A stretch of DNA of 46,212 nucleotides. Source: Pleurotus djamor. Its lineage: Eukaryota > Basidiomycota > Agaricomycetes > Agaricales > Pleurotaceae. The stretch covers positions 1 to 46,212 of the forward strand of contig JAPEVF010000354.1 in NCBI GenBank assembly GCA_029747585.1, in the 5' to 3' direction. A program made the translations under genes and the position numbers. Below the pieces are notes generated by a model. The model was not told the origin of the DNA, ran no database searches, and saw only the letters and a list, made by a program, of their open reading frames with translations. This document shows, piece by piece, positions 22,963-34,136 of the stretch (position 1 is the first letter of the stretch; each line of letters begins with the position of its first letter).

Positions 22963-24597
22963 TCAAACACCTGCTTCATTTGTGAGCAAAGATTCATTGC
23001 GAAGGTCGGAGATGCAAACCTGTCCCCCTTCCAAGAGTCTCTGATTGAGGAGCTTTTCGGCCTTCTCCCTCCAATTTGTTTCGACAAGTAGTTGAAGCCG
23101 ACCTTTCAACGCATCCATAGTCATCGCTGGTGGGATGTACCTGGGCTGTATGTTAGACGAAACACAGACGGTGCTTGGGGGTATAACGCGCACCTTTCTA
23201 TCGGCGTATTCACCGCCGACTCGATAGCAGTCCAAAGTCCTTTCTCATCGCCCTTCTTCACATGGTAGACATAGGGGGGATCGTGGAATTTTAGTCCATT
23301 ATGCTGGGCGAACCACTGCCTTCTATCATCGGGTTCGTTTGGATTCCAGGAATGTACCGGATTGATGAATGGCACGCCCAAGCACAACGCGTCATACGGA
23401 CTAGGGCTAGAAATCGGGTGCCCAACGCCGAGTAGAGCTCTGCTCTGCCGGAGAACATCATTGAATTGGTCCTTGTTCAATCGACCTAGATTTTGGATAC
23501 CGTCCGGATCAGCCAACCCGGAATTAGTATGGTCGTAGATTCCAGCGACCAAGTTGATGGGAAGTGAGTGTCGGAGGGATATGTTCTTCCACATATACTC
23601 GTCGCCGTAAAAATAAGTCGAATACTTTGCCAAGACATACACCTGTGACGGTCTCTCGTGCGGTGGCATGTATGGCACCCCCATACACGTGCGTTCAACG
23701 CTATACCCTAGATAGAAGTTATCCTTTGAATCCCATGGTGTAATGACAGGATAGTTCTCTGGTGACAGAGTCCAAGTGTTTCCGAGTGGGTGGTCTGAGT
23801 TCTGCCAGAAGAAAAGGGAGAAGGTCTTCCATGCTGGGATGCCTAAGGGATTATCGAGTGTCTTGATACATTTGGGATCATCGAAGCATTTTCGTGCGTC
23901 TTCGCCCTCGAGGATGATCACTTTGACAAGATGAGGAAATTGGCGATAAGCTCGGACGAGTTCGTAATTTCTTGGCGCATATATTACCGTGTAGCCCATC
24001 TCCTGGAGGCCGAGAGCCTATGGAACACGGTGAGGGGCACTGATTCACATAGTGATGCCGAGTACGTACAACACTGCTCGCCCTTGAATCTTGTAAGTGC
24101 GTAGAACGGTCAAGGACTTTATGTGATGCCGTACCAGATATTCTCCCCAGTCGAATGTCCCACCAGTGCATTCGCGAAATGATGTGACGAAAGAATGACA
24201 ACACTAGTGCGCCGCTCATCGCAGTGCCCCTTAGCTATGCAGCTGAATAGTGCATGCATTGACTTGATATTCTCGTGTTCCCAACCGACATCCGTATCAT
24301 TGGCAGCCGGCCAGAGATATTGGAGTACTGACGGGAATGGTGACGCAACTTGAACTTGATTTTGAGGGTATCTTGGCAAGAGAAAGACACCAGCGATGCA
24401 GAGACCTAGCAGGCATCCTACATACAGACTAGCCGTAGGATGGAGTATACGGCTGCAAGCTGAGCTGTATCTAGAAGACCGTAGTCAATAAGGATGATTC
24501 ACGGTGGTCGCTGCACTTGCCGATTCGTCCTTGGACGTGATTCACCGCTTGCTAGTAGGAGCTCATAGTCATCATGAGCACTAGACCACCTGGACAT
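22963..24597 (-). CDS. GT18-like glycosyltransferase (MGAT5-related family), type II membrane protein
   Basis: Proposed exons 24597-24546, 24459-24135, 24082-24070, 24017-23194 and 23140-22963, 463 residues. The first intron (86 nt) is the least certain. A short cytoplasmic tail is followed by one hydrophobic segment (about residues 30-45), so Golgi localisation is likely. The body matches the fungal GT18-like family: STGENIW, ALGLQEMGYTVIYAP, LGIPAWKTFSLFFWQNSDHPLG, HPISSPSPYDALCLGVPFINP and W..QH near the end. The family transfers GlcNAc to N-glycans in animals; the fungal product is not established, so acceptor and linkage are unknown. Exon 3 is a 13-nt micro-exon that restores WASSVALGL. 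The gene lies just upstream (5' side) of the TauD gene on the same strand. Confidence 0.75.
24070..24082 (-). other. 13-nt micro-exon of the GT18-like gene
   Basis: GGCGAGCAGTGTT on the minus strand, with an AAG acceptor before it and a GTACGT donor after it. It supplies the residues ASSV between ENIW and ALGLQEMGY, where relatives have an aligned segment. Confidence 0.6.
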
Positions 24598-24947
24598 GGG
24601 GTGAGCGGAGAAAAAGACAAAAAAGAGCTCCAGACCTATGAGTTTTGGAATTTCAGGTCAGGGTACGCCGCAAGGTTTGTGGCAGTCAGCCACCGCCTCA
24701 GGGTCCTCTTGTCGCGAATGTCACAAAACCACATGCTGTGACACTCAGGAGATTTGGAGCGCCCGACGTTGTCTCACTTCACTTACCACCATCAAGTTGA
24801 AGCTGACGACCGTGCTCGCGTCGGATATATTCAACCCACTGCCAACCCACTGCTCTCAATTTCCAAGCCTCTGGTCGAGCATAAATCTCACGTACTCTAT
24901 CCTACCTCACCGCGTTTCAGAAATTTCGAAAGGCTTTCGACGGGATC

Positions 24948-26600
24948 ATGGTCAACGCGTTTTCAACCACAGTTCAACGTGTTCTATCAATGCCAGAACT
25001 TCTCTCGATTATTTTTCTCTTTTCTGACCGCCATGCCAATGCGTCCAATCTTTTTGTGTGCAAAAGATGGGCTCATGAAGTTCTCAAAGTGGAATGGGAA
25101 GTAGTGGACGACCCACTCTCACTTCTAGGTCTCTTAGCACCAATCACGGAGACTGACATGATTTATGTGCGTTGGTCATTACTGAATCTAATGGGCCGAA
25201 CCGCTCGCTATATCTCATCTTTCTTTTCAAAGACTTATGCTCGCGAGCCTAGCCCGGACGATTGAACCGTGTTCAACCGATATGCTTCTCGAGTTAGGGC
25301 ATTGACTTGGGACGTAGAAGAAATGATATCGTACAACGATATCTGCCGGGTCCTTGGTTCTCGGCGGAAACTCCTGCCAAACTTGAAAACCCTAAATGCC
25401 CCGTTGGACATCACCATATTGCGGCACCTTGTTCATCCACACCTAACCTCTCTCACACTACTCCCTTCGCCAGAGGACTTTCTCCGTGATGAGGATCCTC
25501 AACAAATACGTTTAACTCTTGATCACCTCTCAGAAGACGACAATAGACCTCTGCGCCTTCGTCACCTCGCCTTCGAGGGTATCTACTTACGAGAACATGC
25601 CCCCTTCACGATCGCTGAGCCCGCGTTAATTAACTTCCTTCGTCCCCTCAAGGAACATCTCGTATCCCTGATACTTCGCCCTATCTGGCTCTCGGTAAAT
25701 ATCACGCATGCTGTCGCACATTTTCCTTACCTGGTCAAACTCGTTGCGAACGACCCTAATAATAGCATCGACGCCAATCCCCTCACATTTTCTGACACGT
25801 TGGACTATAGCTCCTTCTCCGCCCTTCAGCACCTTGCCCTGATGATCCGTTTCGAACGGGCCATTTGCTGTCTCTCCTCCGGAGTTGAGAGCTTGTCACG
25901 GCTTACCACCCTTGCTCTAGTTTCGGACCGTTTTGAACATCCGACAGTCTTCAATCGCATTTTTGCTCTAGTATCCCAACTTTCGCCCTCTTTGACAGAC
26001 CTCGAAGTCGAATCAAATGGACCTGCATCTCCAGATGAGCGCCATTTTGTGGTGGCCTTTGAAGACTTGAAGCCAGTCTTACGATTGGGATGTCTCAATC
26101 GACTTGCTATTGTATACCCAACTCCACTCCAACTCAAGCGTCAAGACTTGGAAACCATCGTACGACCGCTTAAGCACCTCTCTATCCTTCTGCTGAATCC
26201 TGAACCGTCCGTTGATGTTCTTCAAGACACCTTTCACATGTCTGATCTCTCCACCTTGTCTTTCCCTAATAACCTTGAGGAGATCTCCGTCTACGTCGAC
26301 ACATCGCCCAGAAGGTTCCCCATGGTCGATGAACTAGTGGTCTTGAGGGGGCTCAAGCGTCTCTGCTTTGGCTTTTCAACGATGACAAAGGATGCGGTCG
26401 TACCAAGTTCTGTCTACCTGAGTCACATATTACCAGAGTCGTTCTCAATCCCATGGTCATTCTGTACAGGCATTGGTGATCGGGTGCACGCCATCCCATG
26501 GGAAGAGGTGCGCTCGCTCGTTCCTGTCTTGATGGGTGCTTTGCAAAATGGTAAAAACCGGGCAATGCTCTCACAGAAAGGGCTGTTCTGTGCCGAGTAG
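24948..26600 (+). pseudogene. F-box-like/leucine-rich protein gene interrupted by an in-frame TGA
   Basis: Two open segments in the same frame, 24948-25262 and 25266-26600, are separated only by TGA at 25263-25265. The first contains an F-box-like start (VQRVLSMPELLSIIFLFSD, then VCKRW). The second continues with NRYASRVRALTW and leucine-rich repeats to a stop at 26600. The family usually has Trp where TGA stands (PDDW followed by FNRYA), so a single TGG to TGA change is likely. I found no intron that removes the stop and keeps the conserved RVR block. If full length it would be about 550 residues. Members are thought to act as SCF ubiquitin-ligase adaptors. It may be a pseudogene, a strain-specific allele, a readthrough product or a base-call error. 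Confidence 0.65.
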
Positions 26601-26689
26601 ATATACTGCGCCATTGGATCCGTTCTCGCTCCATCAGAGTAGATATACTTACATTAATGCTATCATTGATACTAGTAGCCTGCTTATTC

Positions 26690-28191
26690 TTAATCCACCT
26701 TGATGACCACCTTTCCAACATGGGCCTGTGATTCGAGATACTTGAAAGCTTCAACGGCCTCGCTGAATGGGAACACTTTATCAACGACCGGTTTCAAGTC
26801 ATGGGCTTCGATGAGTTTGTTCATATCCTTGAACCTGTGGCACGCGGTTAGATTGGGTCTGTATCGTGACCACAAGATAAGACGTACTGCTTCACCGAAC
26901 CGATGAGAACACCGCGCAAGATGGCTGCCTTTCCAATAATCGGTCCCACTAGACTCTCATGTTGTCCCTATAGCAAGTGGGAAGATGAGCTGCTATTCCG
27001 AGAGCACTTATAAGAGCAGCTATGCTTACACCGGCAACAAAACCAATGTTATGGATCCATCCAGCATGCCTGATAGACTTGATGGATTGCACAAGTGTCG
27101 CAGGACCACCAACCTCAATGACATGATCTACGCCTCGTCCATTAGTCTGTACGGGCAGGCCCTACTTCAGTAAAAGGCCGCGAAGGGGGATCAGAATTGA
27201 CTCGCCAATTTCTGCACTTCGTCTTCCCAATTGGGTGTCTTCTTGTAATTGATAACATGTTTCGCACCAAGCTTGGTGGCGATTTTGAGCTTTTCGTCAG
27301 AAGAAGAAGTAGCGATGACTTGTGCCCCGGAGGCAACAGCGAACTGAAGGCCGAAGCTGTCAAAGTAAATGTTTAGTGGGACAAGTTGAGAAGGGTCAGT
27401 TGAGACTTACATAGAAACACCACCAGTGCCTTGGACCAAAACGTAGTCACCTGCTTTCACAGGAACGGGACCAAGGAGAGCATTGTACGCTGTCAAAGCC
27501 GCACATCTGTGAGAGCCAATGATTAGTTTCCTGTTCTCTTCACCGCAACTTGCAACATTTCATATACGCACGGCAGGGTCGATGCTTCCTCGTACGATAG
27601 ATGCTCCGGAACTCTCACCAACGCCTGAGCCGGCAGTGTGATGTACTGGGTCAGAACGCCGTTGATCGGTCCACCAAGAGAATGAGACAGAGTATCCGGG
27701 GATGGGTCGCCATCCAGGTGCGTGATCGAAAAGTTGGAGCAAACGCGATCTCCACGTTGCCACACATTCTGAACATCTTCACCGACAGCGATGACTTCTC
27801 CAGCCATGTCTGAGCCGGGGACGAGGTTCTCCTTGATCCTAGAAATTTCGAATGACGTCATTAGCAGAGTGTCAAAGCAGGTTGTTGGGATCGCTCACAA
27901 ACGACCCAACCCATACTGGTTCTTTGAGATGATAAGATCTCGGTACTGCGAAGGAGTCAGTAAGATTCGTACGTTCCGTAGTATACAAGTCCTCACCTGC
28001 AGGGAAACTGCGTGTATCTTGACAAGCACTTCAGTTGGCTTGGGTGGCCTCACTGTTCCCTCAGTGAGCTGTAATCCTTGATATCCTTCAAGCTAGCCGG
28101 AAGAGTGTCGATCTCTTTGCGACCCAGGAGCGGCAGGTGGGACACATACCTTGGGAAGTACGTATTGCTTCGTGGTCGTAGGGATAGCCAT
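26690..28191 (-). CDS. MDR-superfamily NAD(P)-dependent alcohol dehydrogenase/quinone oxidoreductase, paralogue 1
   Basis: Exons 28191-28150, 28092-27997, 27945-27899, 27838-27572, 27506-27411, 27356-27206, 27146-27030, 26967-26888 and 26834-26690; 346 residues. GroES-like N-terminal domain (VLVKIHAVSLQYRDL, GSDMAGEVIAVGEDV, GDRV), then a Rossmann fold with nucleotide loop GTGGVS at about residue 175, and the C-terminal AVEAFKYLESQAHVGKVVIKV. Members reduce or oxidise aldehydes, alcohols or quinones with NAD(P)H. Intron 27147-27205 needs a GC donor (TTG then GCGAGT); using the nearby GT gives an immediate stop. The paralogue has a normal GTACGT donor at the same place. Tandem with a close relative 0.5 kb upstream, on the same strand. 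Confidence 0.88.
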
Positions 28192-28674
28192 GCCTGTTCT
28201 CTACTTTCCTTTGTGTATGTTTTAGTTGATTATGGGAGGATGGAGGAGTTCTTGTATATCCCTTGTATTTATACGACGTTGCATCATCTATAATCTTTCG
28301 CACATCATCAACATCATGCACCATCCCGGAATCAATCTGCGCCGCTGCTTGGTTATCATATGCAATGGATGACAGAGATGACAAATCTTTGGATCCTCGG
28401 GCCCACAGTGCGAACCTTCGTTGACTGATCAAGCACGAACAGCTGACCCATCGGCTGAACAAGTAGCGTGGGGTGTTATGCATGCCCAGGAATCTTGGGA
28501 ACTTGGAAGCGGGGAAGAGAGGGGAAAGAGCCCGGAAATCTTGGCGAGAGGGTCGATCATTGCAAGCGGTCACCTCCTGTTCACATCACCCTACCAACAA
28601 GCACTGGCACAAAACGAACATATAATGGAACTAAAATTATAGAACCCCGTGGGCGAGGGAGAAAACAGCGCCAC

Positions 28675-30289
28675 TCAACTAGTAACCTTAATCACCACCT
28701 TCCCAATATGTGCCTGAGACTCCAAATACTTGAACGCTTCTACGGCATTCTCAAATGGGAAAACCTTATTCACAACCGGGTGGACGTCGTTGATCTCTAT
28801 CAACCTATTCATGTCGTTAAACCTAAAGGTTTCCGGCGTTCAACGGGCAAGTTCACTGCTCAAAACTAAGCGGGTAGAGCACTTACAAAGCCGCTGAGCC
28901 TAGCCACGTCCCTCTTAAATTAACAGCCTTGAACATTATTAATGGTATAACGTTTGTATCGTAGTTTTGTTCCTATAAGTGTGGGTGTATGAAAACGGAT
29001 GAAAGAGAGGAAACGAGAGGAGGGAGGCGTACTGTGGAAAGGAACCCAATAAGGTGAATGTTTCCCCCAACTCTGGTTGACTTCAAAGACCTAGCTAGTG
29101 TTGCTGGACCTCCGACCTAGACACTCAACCAATCAACGCTAGTTCAAGGCAGGGGGTAAGGAAAACACACTTCAATGACATGATCTACGCCTCGTCCCTT
29201 CGTCTGAACCGTCCAAACAGAGTAAGAATGAAACGAATCGAGCAGTGGCGAATATGTACGTACCAGCTCATTAACTACTTCATCCCAGTTGGGGGTTTTA
29301 CTGTAATTGATGACATGTTTAGCACCGAGCTTGGTGGCAGTCTCGAGCTTCTTGTCTGACGAGGAGGTGACGATTACTTCAGCGCCAGTGGCGACTGCAA
29401 ACTGGAGAGCGAAACTTTCATAGGTTTAGTGGAGACGACCAAAGAGATCTAGAGTGAGTAAGCCCACGTTGCGACGCCTCCAGTGCCCAGAACGAGGACA
29501 GTATCCCCCGCTTTGAGCGGTTTGCTTGTTGAAAATGCGGTGTACGCCGTAAGGGCGGCACATCTGTGACTCGCCGCATAAGAATTTCATCATTACAGAC
29601 AGCCCATGACACTTACGGGAGAGTCGAAGCTTCCTCATAACTGAGGTTGTGCGGGATTTTGATCAAAGCCTAAACCAGCATCTCCGTTAGCCGTGGTAGC
29701 CATCCGCATCGATGTGATTGACTTACATAGGCTGGCAAGAGCACATATTCAGATAAGACACCTTGTGTGGGACCACCTAGGGCACCGGCCATGATACCGG
29801 CGTGTGGCTCTCCTGCTTGGTATTCCGAATAGAAATTGGCACAGACGCGATCACCAGGAACCCATGGTAGTTTAACATCATCACCAACGGCCACAACCTC
29901 CCCCGCCATATCCGAGCATGGCGTGAGGTCGTTAACGATACTGTAGTTATGCGTGAATGAGCGAAGTCAGTTAGAGTGTCAAAGACCTACAGTCCTGGTA
30001 AAGGATATTGTCCCTTTGCAACGGCTAGATCGCGGAACTATCGACCGCTCGATCAAGTCAATCCCTGAGTAAGAGGAAGAAAGGCCTGCCTGCAATGAGA
30101 CTGCATGGACTTTGACAAGGACGTGGCCTGATTTCAGTGTAGGAACGGGACTTTCTTTCAGGATCAGATTGTCATAAGAACCTAGCTATGGATGGATCAG
30201 ACCTGCCGGCTCGAAGGGCTGATCGAGAAAAGACATACCTTAGGAAAGACATGATACCTGAATGTCGCTGGGAGAGTAGGGATAGCCAT
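28675..30289 (-). CDS. MDR-superfamily NAD(P)-dependent alcohol dehydrogenase/quinone oxidoreductase, paralogue 2
   Basis: Eleven exons: 30289-30239, 30185-30090, 30037-29991, 29940-29727, 29669-29617, 29563-29468, 29414-29264, 29203-29171, 29116-29033, 28972-28887 and 28822-28675; 352 residues. Same domain order as paralogue 1, with PCSDMAGEVVAVGDDV, GTGGVA, TKGRGVDHVIEVGGP and an almost identical end (AVEAFKYLESQAHIGKVVIKV). Several exon lengths are the same in both copies (96, 47, 96 and 151 nt), which shows tandem duplication. This copy has two extra introns (29670-29726 and 29117-29170). Intron 30038-30089 appears to use a GC donor (CAG then GCAGGC), whereas paralogue 1 has GTGAGG there. 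Divergent from Ies2. Confidence 0.88.
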
Positions 30290-30936
30290 TGCAAAGGGTC
30301 AAGCAAGGGTGATGTGTATCCAGAAACCGTGTTTTATACTACGGACGTCAAGTTGTTAAGCATCAGACCGAACAGGTATAAATCTTCCGTAGCATAGCAA
30401 GACAATTGCTAGCGATGCGCATTAACCACGACATCCGAGGCAAACGCGGGGTTGAGGACTCAAGGTACTAAAGAGGCTGCCCAGGGATGATCGCGAGTTC
30501 CTCAGTTTTCGACATTTTATATGCAAGAACAGGCCCAAGGGAGAGCCCGTTTAAGTCAGAGCGCGGCGGACTGGGCGCGCTGGATATGTAGTAGAGAACG
30601 GGTTCAAAATTGCCTGGTTGAAGAACTTGGTGCAGTGCTGGACCATGAGACCGGTCACGCGTTCTCCTGAAAGACTTTGAGACCACCGTTCACAATGCCC
30701 TGCAACTGCATGGTCACTTTCCCGGAACGCCCACCGCCACGACGGCATCCAGCGACACCGAAGCTTGAAACTGCAAACCGCGCTGAGAATGGCCAGATAC
30801 GACGACGACGAAATGTCCATGGGAAGTGATGGTCAAGGTTAGACTTCTGCCTGGGAACCTTCTAATATTATTTAAAAATTGACGGCGTTCTCATATCAAC
30901 CATTCTGTTACGTGCTTACTGGTACCCCCTCCAACC
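30290..30936. promoter_or_regulatory. Divergent promoter region, dehydrogenase 2 / Ies2
   Basis: About 650 bases with no convincing gene. The short frames seen on the minus strand (30468-30820) are unrecognised. It presumably carries both promoters; no named site was identified. Confidence 0.4.
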
Positions 30937-32310
30937 ATGCGTACTCGAAACCGTCGACGGTTAGACATGCAGATATCAGATGAAGGGGAGTCGGACGTCG
31001 TGATGGACGACGAGAATGTTGATGTTGAGAATGACGTCGAGTCAGAAGAGCAGTCGGAGGTGGAAGAGGAAGAAGACGAAATACAGTCGGTGAGCACAAT
31101 TTAACCCGATTGTCAAATTCATGAGGTCGAAGACGTTGAGCAGGCTGCGCCGGACGATGAGGAGGAGGACGAACCTTCCCCGCCTCCTCAGCCAAGACTC
31201 AAAATTAAGCTGAAGCTACCAGCGCATTCTGGGTCGACGCCCACGACTGCTACACCTACGCCAGCTCCAGAGGAACGGCCAAGCAAGTTTAATTCGAGGA
31301 GGAAGCGTTCGCGTGGTAAGTCCCAGTCACTCCGTGCCCGATCCGTGCCACCGCTCGGAGCGTTTGTCAACACATACCAGCGAAGGACGGATGTGCACCA
31401 GCCTTGTCCCATCCCGTATTTCTCTTTCATAGTGTCGCTGACATTGCGTATCACAGATATTGACATCGAATCCGAGGACGAATCCGATGATGATCTCGAG
31501 TACAATCCCGCTGGAAAGCCCATGACGACAAGACAAGCTGTCTTGGCTAGCGTCGTTGACCCCTCTCATGTTTCTCTGAGTAAAACTTTCCCGTTTGCCC
31601 TATTGCCAGTTATTAAACACAATATAGATGAGTCTGCTGCTTCAAAGAAGAAGAAAACATTGAACGAAACCGAGCTAGCATTGCGACGCGAAGAAACGGC
31701 TCGAAAGCGTCGCAATCTCACCGAGAAGAAGCTAGAAGATGAAAAGGTACGTACTCCTTCGCAACTTATGTGGTTCGTTGATGACCTCACGCGTTTGGCC
31801 TAGATGGAAACTATCAACCGCCTTCTCAAGAAACAATCCCGACCTCGGAATAAACGTACTGCGACCACCACTACCGCTGCCTCTACCGCCGAAGATCGAG
31901 ATAAAGACAAAGACGGGGACGGAGATGCCGCTGACGCTAATGCTGACGGAGACGCTGCGGAACCCTCAGAACCCCCTCGTCCGCCTACTCCTCCAAATAC
32001 CTACCGCTGGGTTACGACTTCTCGGAATACCAATGTTTCCATTGCTTCTGACGGCGCTACGGCTCCTACACCGACTGAGGGAGCAGAAAAAGACAAAGTA
32101 ATGAATATATACTTCTCGATCCCTGTATCTGTGCTTCCTACATCGCCTGTGGACTCTGCGACAATGCCGACTGCCCCCCAGCCTCGACCTACGCCCATAT
32201 GCGACGTTGCCGGCTGCGATAAGACGAGGAAGTATAAGTTGGTCAAAGATTGGAATCGTGGCGCGTGTGGAATGGAACATTTGAAGACCTTGGAAGCGAC
32301 AGTTGTATGA
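30937..32310 (+). CDS. INO80 chromatin-remodelling complex subunit Ies2-like (PAPA-1 domain)
   Basis: Exons 30937-31089, 31144-31315, 31457-31579, 31628-31746 and 31804-32310; 357 residues in frame. The acceptor of intron 1 could also lie at 31125, adding six residues. The N-terminus is strongly acidic, followed by a Pro-rich stretch with KIKLKLP. The diagnostic PAPA-1 region is ALRREETARKRRNLTEKKLE continuing across the last intron into METINRLLKKQSRPR. The C-terminus has a short HIT-type zinc-finger-like motif (C-x4-C then C-x2-H in NRGACGMEH). Ies2/INO80B stimulates nucleosome sliding by the Ino80 ATPase. A Thr/Ala/Asp low-complexity tract follows the PAPA-1 block. Confidence 0.85.
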
Positions 32311-32645
32311 CCAAGTTTTCCCATTCTCTGTGTATGTAACTGCTTAGACATTCATACTATTAACTTTACTTTACTTCCACCCATTGGAGGGATAATAGAA
32401 TGTATGGTAGAGTACGATATACCAATATTGATGGCAGGTTTTTCGGGAAAACCATCACAAGTATAATAATTTTCACCAGCTACCTAAGCGTGTGAATATA
32501 GAACTGACCGTGGGATCGCATCAGATAAGTCCAAGTCTCAGCCACTTGGTTGGAGTTTCGTTGCCCCTCTTGAATCTTCGTCCACTTCCACATACTCCGG
32601 GCTCGGTACTTGCTGCCTTTTTCTCTGTTTCTTCCCGCTCTTGCA

Positions 32646-33900
32646 ATGCAGCTTCCCGTTGAGATTATTGAGGAGATTCTTTCTTGGTACTGCGGTTATG
32701 ATCGCGAAACACTCTTGGCGTGCTCCCTCGTTTCGAAAGTTTGGACACCTGTTGTTCAGCGACGCGTATTCTCCAGTCTTCACGCAGATTTCGAACTCTC
32801 TTGGGAATACAAGCCCGTATTGAAACAACTACATCGAACTCTTAACCGATCGCCCCATCTCTCTCAATACTTTCGAGAGGTTACGCTGGATCTCTGGTCC
32901 TTCAGGGCCTTACCAAAGGCATACGACGAACACCTTCCTTGCATTCTGCGTCGTTTCGAAGGCGTCAAGCATCTTCATATAATGGGCAAGGTCTTCTACT
33001 TGGAGGAGTTTTCGGACAGCATGATCCGATCTCTCCATACTCTCGTTTCGAACCGTCACTTTGTCAAACTTGAGTTTTCTAGAGTGGACTTCGAAACTCC
33101 AACGGCACTTCTCTCGTTGCTGCGGGAGTGTCGAATGGCTCTCCGTGAGCTTGTGTTCTCTGGCTCGGAAATCCAGANGGGAATGGGAGCGGGGCACCCT
33201 TCAGTCCATGGAATTGCCTCGACTTGAGAAGCTAGAACTGGTGGTCGGTGACACGCTATTCCAATTAGTGGATCAAGAAGTACTACACATGCCCAGCCTT
33301 CTCTCCCAAACACTCAAAATCGACTTGGCTCAGCCTTACCGACCCATTATCCCCAACTTCATCCCTCGAACGATTCCTTCCTTGTCTTTCAACATAGGGT
33401 CCCGTATTATCCCGTATGCGCAACCCAGGAGCATCCACAGTTTTGTCCCCAAAATCCCGGATGCTATGCCTCCCGCTTTTGTCTTGCCTGACTTCCGCCC
33501 CTTCAAGAACCTCCGTCGCATCGCCGTATCAACCATCTTTACCCCAGAAGATGGCTCTATGGCGCTCTCTCGAATTGCCAGATTCTTCGACTACGCCGAC
33601 CCTGAGAACCTGGAGAAACTCGAGGAGTTGAGCATTTCGATCTCTCTCGAGGCGAATCAAGATGGGCTGGTTTATCCTTACGATTGGGATCTCCCTACTT
33701 GGAAGGATCTGGATTCCCGCCTTGCGTCTTTGATTGGGACTCTGCGACAGGTTATGATCCACATCAATGGTTACAAGCCCTATTATCAGGAAACTGGAAC
33801 GGCTCAGTTGGTTAAGCTGGACGATGTCGTAGAGCTTCTGGAGTCACAATTCGTGAAGTTGAGGAAAGCTGATATCTTCAAGTTGGTGGCCACGCGTTAA
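32646..33900 (+). CDS. F-box-like protein, tandem copy 1
   Basis: A single exon from the ATG at 32646 (MQLPVEIIEEIL; an in-frame TTG codon lies upstream at 32610) to TAA at 33898-33900. The N-terminus is F-box-like: LPVEIIEEILSW, then CSLVSKVWTPVVQRRVFSSL. The rest is leucine-rich, with regularly spaced LEKLEL and LRRIAVS segments. The frame is broken only by the N at 33178. Dropping it joins GSEIQ to REWERGTLQSM and gives about 417 residues. It is similar to the next gene in order and motifs (EVTLDL.SFRA, HLVKLEF). Such proteins are greatly expanded in agaricomycetes and are presumed SCF adaptors; the substrate is unknown. Confidence 0.8.
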
Positions 33901-34136
33901 ATTTTTCTTATCGTCTTTTATATTTCTCTTCCCCTTTGCGACACCGTAGCTTCTTAAGCCATGTACCCCCTTGCGTCACCCTTTCTTAACAATGGACACC
34001 CTGTTTGCGTCTGTCGCGTTTCCTGTCCAGTGTCCATGCATCCACTGCGCTCAGGGGCAGGCTGTCCCCGTGATAATTCTGGATCATCAGCGTCGGGCGT
34101 ACCCCGTACCTTGCCTGCACCCCCTTACGACTAGCG

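Noticed and set aside
10956..24597. A secondary-metabolite gene cluster
   Set aside because: Only an O-methyltransferase and a P450 fit. There is no PKS, NRPS, terpene synthase, transporter or pathway regulator, and GH115, TauD and GT18 point elsewhere.
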